NCBI GenBank assembly: GCA_949128115.1
Contig: OX421968.1
Location: forward strand, 54,453,423-54,517,422
Length of the DNA: 64,000 bases
Origin: Anaspis maculata
Lineage: Eukaryota > Arthropoda > Insecta > Coleoptera > Scraptiidae
Direction: 5' to 3'
Positions 24,001-36,000 of this stretch are shown piece by piece. Position numbers and translations under genes: made by a program. The notes beneath the pieces were generated by a model. That model did no database searches. It was given only the letters and a program-made list of their open reading frames with translations, and had not been told where the DNA came from. How positions within the stretch are numbered: position 1 is the stretch's first letter; each line of letters starts with the position of its first letter.

Positions 24001-27000
24001 ATGCACTACAAGATGGCACTATCAATTTTTAGCGCAACCCATGGAATGGGAAGCGCTCATATGCACCGTTTTATCGCGCCATTATTGCCGTATAGTGCTT
24101 CACTGCTCTGCGAATCCCTGCTCCTGCGGTCTCGCTCCACAAGCGACTCAAGCTGGTTTTGCTATTTGTTGCTGTATGACTCCTCAATAATAATTGAACT
24201 TTTTTTTCCGAATATATGCTACATCATTGGCTAGCTAATGTTGGGAACGACGATAAAAGTGATAAAACTAAGACCAGATGGTAACCTGATCCGTCTACAT
24301 TTTTATCACCGAATTCCGGGCTCCTCACGTCCCCTCTGGATGGCCGGGACCCGGCAGTATGAAGCTAGGAGCTGAAGCCTCGGCATGCTTATTACCTGCG
24401 TTTCATATTTCTGACCCCGTAATTGTTTGCATTATTTTGAATATAATACGTTTGTCGTCCACTGGGCTTTTTCATTTTGTTACCTTACAAGATGTTTTTC
24501 CAACAAGACGGTGAGTTGCGCGGGAAGGTCCACGGTGTGGTCGATTCATCTTTTTTTGTCGTTTCAGTTTTGACTTGAAAACTGCAATTTCGTATCGAAA
24601 TATTAACGTAATCTTTTTGATTTCTTCCAAGGTCGTGGGCCGCAGAGCCAGAGATTGAAAATAAATAAATAAATAAATAAAATATATAAATCCAACCGTG
24701 ATTGAGTTACATGGATCTTTAATAAGTCACTTGGTTGTTGATAAACTGTCACCTTCCTATTGTGCTTTGTGATTACATGCACAAATGCCCAAGGAGTAGG
24801 TTTTATGGCCCACAATAAATCTGCATAGTTATTCAATGGATGTCGCACAACGAATTGACACTCCGGCTCTGTACTGGAAAGGTACCTCCTCTCGAATTCC
24901 ATTCAAGGTGGGTTTAATCAGCTTATTGAGACGTGATTTTAATTTTAGCCGTAAGCGCAGCATCTATCATTGACATATGTGGCACAACGCATGGCATGAA
25001 ATCCAATCAACGATTATGCGCTTACAGCCAAAATTGAACCACATGGCTAAATACGCTAACTAAACCCACCCTTAGGCCCGGTATTTCCATCTCCGGATAA
25101 AGTTCCGGATAGCTCTATCCGGCCGATAAACGCTGCGCTGTATGTTCTGCGCAGCGTTTATCGGCGGGATAACTTTATCCGGAGATGGAAATACCGGGCC
25201 TTAGTAAATAGTCGGCGTTCGTGTGAAATGTTGCCATGTTATTTGACTTATTCCACTTGATGTTGAATGAGCTCGACTAGAGCTACCCCATTCAACTTCA
25301 AAATTAAATACAGTTGAATTTTTGACGCTGCATCAAAAGTATCAATGATTTTCTCTTTTAATTTCTGGTCAGATCACTGTATACCGTCGTGACGCCAAAA
25401 AAAACTTTATTTCGACACAGAAGATGCGGTCAAATTATAGCGCATTATTTGTAGTTTATTTCTGTCGTATTTGAATTTTTTAACTTGATAAAAAATCGCT
25501 TCTTTGGCCCCGAACATAACCAGTGTTAACGCCCTGTATGTCATGATCATTAATTAAGCGATAACATCTGACTCAATGAATCACACATTCCTAGGTCAAT
25601 ATCAAGGATGTTCTGTGTAGAGTCAAGGGGCAGTCAAGGATTTGTTTTAGTACAACCGGATGCTTTCATGTGCTCATTATACCGAAATTTTAGTAATAGC
25701 GATTTATTTATAGAGTGTGTAGTATGTCGCAGCTTTGATGAAGACGACCTTATATTCATATGTCTCCGTCATTTTTAGAGACACTTTCAACTGTCGTCAC
25801 TTGTATAGTATATCTCACGACATATGTTTCTGCAAACTGATCAGATCACACTTCAACGTCGTGTGCCGAATGCAGCATAATTTTAGAATGTGGAGAGCTC
25901 TTTAAAAAGAAAACTAGCAAACATCTTTGACAATATGAAATAAATACGTTGCACTAGAACTGATAACTAGGAAAAATTATTAGGCAACTATAATAATATT
26001 TATAGTGTATTGGCATAGCTTGGAAGATTCGGACAACAGTGATGTTTTATGCTAAATTTGGCATGATGAGTATGCATCTTGATCCAGGAGGCCCTCTTAG
26101 AATCCAAGATGGCCGACAAAGCTCAATTTTTCCATAACTATGGCGTACTGGGGGAAATGTTGTTCAATATTCAACTTGTCGTCAAAGGAACCATTTCATA
26201 CGAACACCGTACGAATGCGAAGATCACACATGCTGGTGTGAGGCAAATATTAGCGATGAAAAAACCAAACAAAGGCTGCATGTAGGTGGGCAAGGAATCG
26301 ATTTTGCTATGAAAACATGCAGGCACAATTTGGTTCTTCCGCCGTTAATTGGTGCCAATTCGTAATGTATGCTTCTTTTGACGGCAAGTTGAATCTTGCG
26401 AACATTTCACTCCATCACAGCATAGTACCGAGTGACGGAAAAAAGAACGAAAAACAAAAGGTCGAAAACAAAACATCGAATGCATAAGGTCGAAAAAGAA
26501 AAGGTCGAATTTACAATATATCGAAAGTGATGATGATCGAAATACATATGGTCGAAAATACATAATATCGAGTAACAGAATGTCGAAAAACAAAAGGTCG
26601 AACAACAAAAGGTCGAAAAACAATTGGTCGAAAAACAATTGGTCAAAAAACAATTGGTCGAACAACAAAAGGTCGAAAAACAATTGGTCGAAAAACAATT
26701 GGTCGAAAAACAATTGGTCGAAAAACAATTGGTCGAAAAACAAAACGTCGAAAAGAATCATAGAGAAACAAAAAATCGAAAAGAAAAGGTCTAGAAAGAA
26801 AAACCGTGAAAATCGATAATGAGCAATAGGTGTATGTACAATTGTTGTAAAGACAAATGATTTGAGAGTTTGGGACGAGAGAAGAGAAGCACCGAGTCAA
26901 AAATCAACTAGCCCAAACTTATTTCTGTGAAAAAACCTAATCAGGCCTTTAAAAAAAATAGACTGAACCTGACAAGGTCTGTGTAGTGTGTACACCGATT

Positions 27001-30000
27001 TATGAGTATAGGTCAATTTTGCGTCAAAAAACCGAATCAGGTCTGCAAAAAAATCACTGAACCTGACGAGGTCCATGTACACAGCTTCACGTTTCAGAGT
27101 GGATTTTGCGTCAAAAGAAAAAAACGAAACAGGTCTGCAAAAAAATTACTGAGCCTGACGAGGTCCATGCATGTGTCCAAGTCGATTTTGCGTCGAAAAA
27201 TCAAATCAGGGCTTCAAAAAAAAAATCTGACGAGGTCCATGTGCACAACTTGACGTTTCAGAAATGATTTTGCGTCAAAAAACCGAATCAGGTCTGTAAA
27301 AAAATTACTGAACCTGACGAGGTTCATGCACACAGGTTTATAAGTCCAAGTTGATTTTGCGTCAAAAAACCAAATCAGGTCTTCAAAAAAAAAACTACTA
27401 GACCTGACGAGGTCCATGTGCACAGCTTTATGTGTCCAACTTGATTTTGCGTCGAAAAACCAAATCAGGTCTTCAAAAAAAAAAAAACTAAACCTGACGA
27501 GGTCCATGTGCACAACTTGATGTTTCAGAGTTGATTTTGCGTCAATAAACCAAACCAGGTCTGCAAAAAAATTACTGAACCTGACGAGGTCCATGTACAC
27601 AAGTTTATAAGTCCAAATTAATTTTGCGTCGAAAAACCAAATCAGGTCTTCAAAAAAAAAACTACTAGACCTGACGAGGTCCATGTGCACAGCTTTACGT
27701 TTCAGAGTGAATTTTGCGTCAAAAAACCAAATCAGGTCTTCAAAAAAAAAAACTACTAGACCTGACGAGGTCTATGTGCACAGCTTTATGTGTCCAACTT
27801 GATTTTGCGTCAAAAAACCAAATCAGGTCTTCAAAAAAAAAAAACTAAACCTGACGAGGTCCATGTGCACAACTTGACGTTTCAGAGTTGATTTTGCGTC
27901 AATAAATCAAACCAGGTCTGCAAAAAAATTACTGAACCTGACGAGGTCCATGTACACAGGTTTATAAGTCCAAGTTAATTTTGCGTCGAAAAACCAAATC
28001 AGGTCTTCAAAAAAAAAAAACTACTAGACCTGACGAGGTCCATGTGCACAGCTTTACGTTTCAGAGTGAATTTTGCGTCAAAAAACCAAATCAGGTCTTC
28101 AAAAAAAAACTACTAGGCCTGACGAGGTCCATGTGCACAGCTTTACGTTTCAGAGTGGATTTTGCATAAAAAAACCCAATCAGGTCTGCAAAAAAATCAC
28201 TCAACCTAACAAGGTCCATGCGTGCACAGGTTTATAAGTCCGAAGTTAATTTACGCTGACGCTGATCAAATTTGAAAGAATATACAGGTGTTTCGGTGGC
28301 CTTGCATAATACTTTGGGAGGTGATTTATCTCTGAAGAATAAGTCGAAAAGTGAGAGTAAAATTTTTCCTCAAGTGCTCTCTGAGAGAGTCACAGCTCTT
28401 CAATCGATCCGAATTGTAATCACATTTAAAACATATATTTCTAGTTCGACATTGTGCTATTCGACATTTTATTATTCGATCTTTTGTTTTTCGACCTTTT
28501 GGTTTTCGACCTTTTGCTTTTCGATATTTCACTTTTCGACCTTTTGCTTTTCGATATTTCACTTTTCGACCTTTTGGTTTTCGACCTTTTGCTTTTCGAT
28601 ATTTCACTTTTCGATCTTTTGATTTTCGACCTTTTGTACTTTCGACAATAGTGCTTTCGATGTTTTGTGGTTTCGTTATTTTGTTTCTCGACTTTATGCA
28701 TTCGATGTTTTGTTTTCGACCTTTTGTATTTCGATCTTTTTTCCGTCACCCCATAGTACCATACTTGAGGAAAAATTAAGACTTGTCGGCCAGCTTGGAT
28801 TTTAAGGAGGCTCCTAGATTAGTTTCGAAGTGCCTCCATATCTCAAAATTAGCCTTGTGGCCTGTTTATTCATCGTACAAAATTTCGTTGTAAATGTACC
28901 TAATATTTACTTGATTGCAATGCCATTGCACTATTACGAGCTACCTATTTATTGCGTCCAAGAATATCACATCCATGAAACTTTGTTGTGATTTCAATCG
29001 CTTTATAAAGTAGGTACCTACAATAATGTAGGAGGGGTATAAGCTTTAGTTACGAAGTCTCTGCTAAAAAACCGTGCTGCTGCTTTTGTGGTTGTTTAAA
29101 ATTTTAACGAGGAACTGCTGTGAGTTTTTTGCGAGTTTACTCTAGTCTTGTATGGAATCGTAAATGATGGAGCACTGTTTCAGGTACCGGAAAATTCAAA
29201 TACGGTCCGGGCACTCAGCAAAATTACAAGTATTCGGTGGACGTAAGGTCGCTATTTAACGACACGAGCAAGAACGAGTCCACGATCTACGTAGAAGGAA
29301 CGGCCAGTTTGGATTTCGTAACACCTTGCGACGGACTCTTGACCCTGTCCGATCTTAAATTAAGCGAAAACCCCACTAAGGACGGTCAGCAGGCATCTCC
29401 AGAACCGCACGCTAATAGTCAAGTATTTGGTGAAACGATAAGCGACTACACTCTAAGGTTCTCATTCAATGACGGAATTATCTCGGAAATATGTCCTCAA
29501 GACGACGAAAAAAATTGGGTTTTAAATTTCAAGAGGGGCCTCTTATCTATGCTCCATAATACGATGAAACGTTTCGATCTGGACCACTCATCCGTCGAAG
29601 AGGACGTTAGAGGCAAATGCACCACCCACTACGCCGTCAAAGGGGCGAAAGAAACTAGCCTCATCATTGAGAAAACCAAGGACCTGAGTTCGTGTCAAAG
29701 TCGCAGCAAGTTGCACTCGATGGTGCAATCTGTCCCTTACAATTTCCGATCTGTAAGTTTACCATCTGATGCACTTTTTTACACAACTCACTTCTCGGTC
29801 CTTTCCATTCCTCTCTCCAACTTTTTATTAATTCACATCCAAAGTTCAACATATGCTTGCAAGTTCCGCACTCAAGACCCGGAGCTTCTGCTCGTACTTA
29901 CTTGATTCTTATCTCATTTCCATATTTAATTGCGCGATATAATTTCCACCGAGCGCAAGCTGGTGCATACATCTTCAGTTTTCGACGCCGTGATTCCATT

Positions 30001-33000
30001 TGGGATGATAGAATAGGTACCATTGGACTATTTTAATTTGGGCCTAAGGAAAGGGCTTTGAAGATGTGTAAATGAGACATTCAGATAAGAAGTCTCACGT
30101 GCGCTTATTCCAAAAGTAATGAGTCAATAATGTGAAAAGAGGAATATCAGCTCGAAAATCAGGAATCCTTGTATTAACTCACATAGAAATAAATATGAAG
30201 CAGTCGAGCGAAATGTTGTGTGGTAAGTGGAAGTCGGTTGAGAAGAGAGATAATGCGATGTTGGAACATCTCATGAACACTTACTTGCCAACTTGACGTA
30301 ACTCGTGCAAATAGGTTGCACCAGTCGTGCAAAAATGTGAATAAATACTATTTGCACAATTGTTCCAAAAAAAAAAAAAAAAAAAAAAAAAAGTGTACTC
30401 GTTGTGTAAACAGCTCACCCACGTAGTTCTGCACAGCTTGTGAAATTTCGAGTGGCATTGCTATTCACAGAACCACCAACCTGTTATTGTTATTCAACGT
30501 CCTTTGTTTTACTTCAACCTGGCTAATGGCTCGCTGGCGCAAGTGGTATGTAATCAGAATGAACGGCAGCAGGGTCCGAGTTCAAACCCCGGCCCCGGTT
30601 GGAACTGTTTTTCTTTTTTCAAAATTTTCAATCGTAAAGCTCATGGCATGGTCCGCCATCAGGTCCTTCTATTAAGTCTGTTAGGTTGAAGCTATGTTTT
30701 TTTTTACCTGGAAGCTATTTTACTTAGGTCATCTTTTCTGGCCGGTCAGAAAACTTTCGTTCAAAAATGACCTGAATAATGTTTTGCCGTCAAAAGTAGT
30801 TGCGGGTAGGTGTGATGGTAGGTACCCTTCCGCCAGAAAACTTTTGACAGCAAAACATTATTCAGGTCATTTTTGGACAAAAAATTTCTGGCCGGCTGTC
30901 CATTTCCCGCCCGCGGCCGGTAGGTGAGTGGGGACGCTTATACAGGGTGTTCCAGTGACCTTGCATAATACTTCGGGAGGTGATTCCTCTCAAGAAAACA
31001 AGTCAAAAAGTAGAAGTAACATTTTTCCCTGAAATGCTTCCTAAGGGAGTTACAGCGTTACAGCCCCTCAAAGGTACGATGTTAAACAAAGTTTCTAATT
31101 ATTTTCTGAAAAACCGTCCAATGTAGGAACTTCAAATTTGGTATAGAGAAGTTTCTCAACAGTGCAAATGTACATGCCAAGCTCTAAACAAATCTAACCA
31201 GTGGCGGCGAAATTAGATGGGATTGGGATTATGTTGAAAATTATTCATGGCACGTCCGTGTTTTTTCACTTTTACTTCAGAATGATGCATCCTACAGAAA
31301 AAATGCAGGAGGAATGAAAGTTTTGGATTGAACGAATCTATCGAAAGAATCTTATTTAAAGCTCTTACATTTGACAGTTCTTGACCAAAAAATTGAAAAC
31401 TTTGTTGCATTTTGTACCTTTAAGGAACTGTAACTCCCTCAGGGAGCACTTGAGGAAAAAATTTTACTCTTACTTTTCGACTTATTTTTTTGAGAAGAAT
31501 CACTTCCTGAAGTATTATGCAAGGTCACTGAAACACCCTGTAGTATTTTTCGATACAAAACGCGTTTTCAGGCCCGAAGCATTGTTTGCCATCATGAGGC
31601 GTAGCCGAATGCTGCAAAAGAGGCTGAGGGCCTGAGAAGTTCATGTGTCGAACAACGTTTTCCGTAATCGTTGCTTAAATTGAGAGAAAACTCGAATTTC
31701 TTGTAAATTTTGACACTACTTTGACAAATGTCAAGCTAGATACATAAGACTGAAAAACTTATATTTTTGATTATGTATCACTTTGCGCATTATGTATGTA
31801 TGAAACGATTACGAAAAGAGGTTTTCTGGCCGGCCGCGGCCATCCATTGCCGGCCGGCAGGTGAGTGAGTGGCAACCCCCATCGAAATAAAAATTGGCTT
31901 GTTTTTGCTGGAAAATGCATTGCTAAAAAATCGGGAGTTGTTAGGGGGGAAACTTCCCTTCAATCAACAATGAGAGAAATTTGAGAAGGGTTGAGGGTGG
32001 CCTAAAAATATATTGAAAGATGTTTGACTGAAAGGAAATTTTATTACCTTCAATTTGATGCAACACAAAATACACTCTTGAGCAAAAGTTAAGGACCACT
32101 TTTTCAAATGTCTATAACTTCCAAACGCGTTTTTCGATTTTACCGAATTTTTGCACAGAGGTGTTCTGGAGGTGTGTTGAATTTTGGACTGAATGGAGGT
32201 TCATCTAATAAAAAACTTCTAGTTTGCTTTGTTACAATGTGCTCAAGCAAGTACCATGCTTAGTTTGTTCAGTGACATCTTTCGTCTTCAAATCTTGACC
32301 ATCAATCTCTTCTTGTGGCTTGAATAATTTATGAGGCATTACTTTGCTTTGATTTTGTATGTAAAGAATTCATTCATGTATTTATTGCGATTTTGCGTCA
32401 ACATTTTGTAATTGTGACCACTCTTGAGGCTCAAAAACAAAAAACTCTTTATGCGGACTGTTATTAAAGAACAACAAGAAGAAAAAGCTCACAAAGATGT
32501 CAAAACCTTGAGCATTGACAAGAAAGAAGTTAGCAATTCCATCACATGCCGATAAAACACCTCTGCAGTGACCAAAAAAAAAAGGTCAATTTCTTCAGTT
32601 CTTTTCAGGAAAAGACAATTGCGGAGTATCGCCAAGAGACCAAGCGCACAAGCGATGAGAAACAACCTTTACTAATCATTTGTCATCAATATTCAAGGGT
32701 TTCAATCACTCTAACGCCATCAGGCCCTTTCGAATGTGAAGAAGTTGAAAATCGAACTTCAAGTTTGTTGCGCTGCACTGAGTGAACCCAAGGACAGAAA
32801 TGGATGATGGCCATACTCAGAGATGTGTATAAGCCTTGTGTTTGAGTGTAGAAACTACCAAGAGGATCTGACGACGCGAAAAATTAAGAATCGGGGTTAG
32901 TTTGAACCTCTGCGGTGTGGAAAACCAGCTCAAATCAAATGACGTTCTCAATCGGGATTGTCGTCTTTCGTAGTTGTACAGGAACTGATCAAAAAGATTC

Positions 33001-36000
33001 CTGCCCACACCATGATGGAGCCACCCCCAAACGGAATCCTGAATGAAATGCAATCTGCATGAAACCGCTGTCAACGACGACATCATATAGGCTGTCTGAT
33101 TTCTACATGATTCTAGTGGGCTGCGATTCAGGCCGCGATCGGCCGATGGCGACCAGAAACACAGCCTACTAGAATCATATTGAAATCAGCCAGCCTATAC
33201 ACGACCCCGCTAGTCGTTTCCTGTCAGGGAGATACATGTTTTACCTTTGTCATTTTTGACCAGTCCCTGTACAATTACGAAAAACGAACAATCCCGATTG
33301 AGAACTTATTCGATTTTCGATTGTTTGTGTCGTCAGATGCTTGGTGGTTTCTACACTTAAACACAAGGCTTATGCATATCTTTGAGTATGGTCATCATCC
33401 ATTCCCGTCTTTGGGTTCACGGTTCACTTAGTGCAGCGCATCAAACTTGAAGTTAATTTTCAACTTCTTCGTATTCGAGAGAGTCTGATGGCGTTAGAGG
33501 GATTGGAACTCTCGAATATCGATGACAAATGATTAATAAAGGTTGCTACTAATCGCTTGTGCGTTTGGTCTCTTGGTGACACTCGGCAAATGTCTTTTAC
33601 TGAAAAGAACTGAAGAAATTCACCATTTCTTCTTTGATCACTGCAGAGGTGTTTCATCGGCATGTGATGAAATTGATTACTTCTTTCTTGTCAATGCTCA
33701 AGGTTTTGACATCTTTGTGAGCTTTTTCCTCTTGTTTTTGTTCTTTAGTAACAGTCTGCATAAAGATTTTCTTGTTTTTGAGGCTCAAGAGTGGCCACAA
33801 TTACAAAATTTTGACGCAAAATTACAATAAATACACGAATGAACTGTTCACAACCAAAACCCAGGCAAAGTGATGCCTCATACATTGTTTAGGCCATAAG
33901 AAGAGATTGATGGTCAAGATTTGAAGATGGAAGTCTTCAATGAACAAACTAAGCATGGTATTTGCATAAGCACATTGTAAGAAAGTAAACTAGACGTTTT
34001 TCATTGGATGAACCTCCATTTAGTCCAAAATTCAATGCTTTGATTCCAGTAAAAATTATGCATTTCTGCAAAGCATTAGTCGAAGACCTCTTTTTTTTTT
34101 TTTTTTTTTTTTATCAAGAAATTATGTTGCTCAGCCACTTGGACTATTTGCAACCAGTAACAATACAAATCACACTGTAGACATTATACTATACAAGTTC
34201 TAGTAATTGGGTGTTTTTCAAATAGGTGACCAGTGTGTCTTCTCTTTCTTCACTATTTGCCAAAACGCTCTGAATGTCATTCTCTGGGAAGGTTCTGAAG
34301 ATTTCATATTTTTTGCAGTCCAACAGAAGGTGTTTTACATCCACCTGGACTCCGCACACTTCGCACATGGGAGGATCCGTTTTCGCAATGATGAAACTGT
34401 GCGTTATGTTTGTGTGGCCTATTCTCAGACGAGTGACTGCTACTTGGGCTCTTTTTTGTAGTGCTGTAGAGATCCAGGCTTCTGTGGTGTTCTTGATTTC
34501 ACGAAGTTTGCTGTTCTGCAACGTCCATTGATGTTTCCATTCGTCCAATACTAGGGTTTTCATGTATTTTTTGATGTCATCGAGTACCATTTGTCTTTCT
34601 TGGGTGGAACCTGGGGATGTTGCTGCGTTCACGGCCTCGCGATCGGCTATCTCGTTCCCCTGGATTCCGACGTGGGAGGGAACCCAGAAAAGAACCACTC
34701 GCTTCCCATGGTTTCGAATGTTGGTAATTTTTTCCTGAATGTTCTGGACTACATAGTTTGCAGGATATATTTGTGTGATGGCATGGATGGCGCTCAACGA
34801 GTCAGTGCATACCATGATATTGTATGATATACCGTTGATGGAGGGGCGTTGGCTGGTGTTCGAGAGGCCGAGGGATCTCCCTCGGCCTCAGGGACACCAG
34901 TTATGTTGGCTGCACTTATGAACGCTTGCAGTATTGCGTATAGTTCGGCATTGTACACACTAGTGTCTTTTGGAAGTTTGAAAGATTTTGGTTGGTTTGT
35001 CACTATTACCGCACACCCGACACCACTTTCACTTTTCGAAGCGTCCGTATAGATTACGAGGGAGTTATCGAACTTAGCACTGATTGATCTAAAGGAACCT
35101 TGGATTACAGAGGGAGTTATTTCAGATTTAGGATGTTTTGTTAATTCTAATACGGTTTCAGGCGGTTGGAAGTTCCATGGGGGATGATGTAATTTGGGCC
35201 TGGGTGTACTTATTGGGAATGATATATTCTGTTCTCGTAAGATGGTGTTAATTTGTTCGTAGAATGGTTTGGCATTACTTTTCATTTTCTCGTATGTTTT
35301 CGAAAATCGATCAGAGAAGGTGCATCTATGCGCTGGGTTTTGGATGTTGGTTGATACTCGTGCAGCATATGTGAGGGCTAGTAGTTTTCTTCTGTATGGA
35401 AGAGGAGGTTCTCCCGTTATACTATGCAGACTATTCACAGGGCTGGTACGAAAAGCTCCGCAGCATATTCTAAGTGATGTGCTGGCGATGGAATTGATCA
35501 TCTTCAGTAGTGATTTACTTGCAGAGTTATAGATAAACGATCCGTAATCGATTTTCGAGCGTACCACGCTTTTATAAACTCGAATTAATGTTGTACTATC
35601 GGCACCCCAGGTGTGATTTGCTATGGTCTTCAGTAATCCTAATCCCTGTTGGCAGTCTTTCTTGAGATGATTGAGGTGCTGCGCCCAGGTGAGTTTTTTA
35701 TCCAACAGCATGCCGAGAAATTTGATGGATTCCGTCTCTGCAATTTTGTTTCCATAAAGGTAGAGCTGAGGAGCATTTAGGGATGGCTTCTTTGAGAATA
35801 GTATACATTTTGTTTTAGTGGTTGAAAATTTGTAGCCTATGCTGCTGGTCTGCTTCACCAATGAGTTCACTGCTCGCTGCATCAAGCTCTTCATAGTTTG
35901 TAAGTTTTTGCCCTTGACGTAAATTACCAGGTCATCTGCATATAACAAGGATTTGATTGGCGGTGTCAGTTTACTAATGGCGTCATTTATGGCAACCAAG

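Larger units (their letters stand above)
26081..28815. mobile_element. Composite foldback element in apolpp intron 2
   Basis: The outer arms match. Left, AATCCAAGATGGCCGACAA (26101) pairs with right TTGTCGGCCAGCTTGGATT (about 28783-28801), extended by GGAGGCC...GGCTCC. Further in, CATAGTACCGAGTGACGGAA (about 26422-26441) pairs with TTCCGTCACCCCATAGTACC (28741-28760). Next come mirrored GGTCGAAAAACAA-type repeats, and the core is a satellite. The left arm carries its own inserted hairpin (26168-26393: TTCAACTTGTCGTCAAAGGA against TCTTTTGACGGCAAGTTGAA). No transposase is visible. Confidence 0.75.

Noticed and set aside
26345..26819. Protein-coding ORFs of repetitive Phe/Asp/Leu or Lys/Asn/Ser
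   Set aside because: They come from a 15-bp tandem repeat open in several frames on both strands.
26915..28260. CRISPR-like array (regular repeats of ~89 bp)
   Set aside because: Units are contiguous satellite monomers without unique spacers, in an intron of an animal gene.
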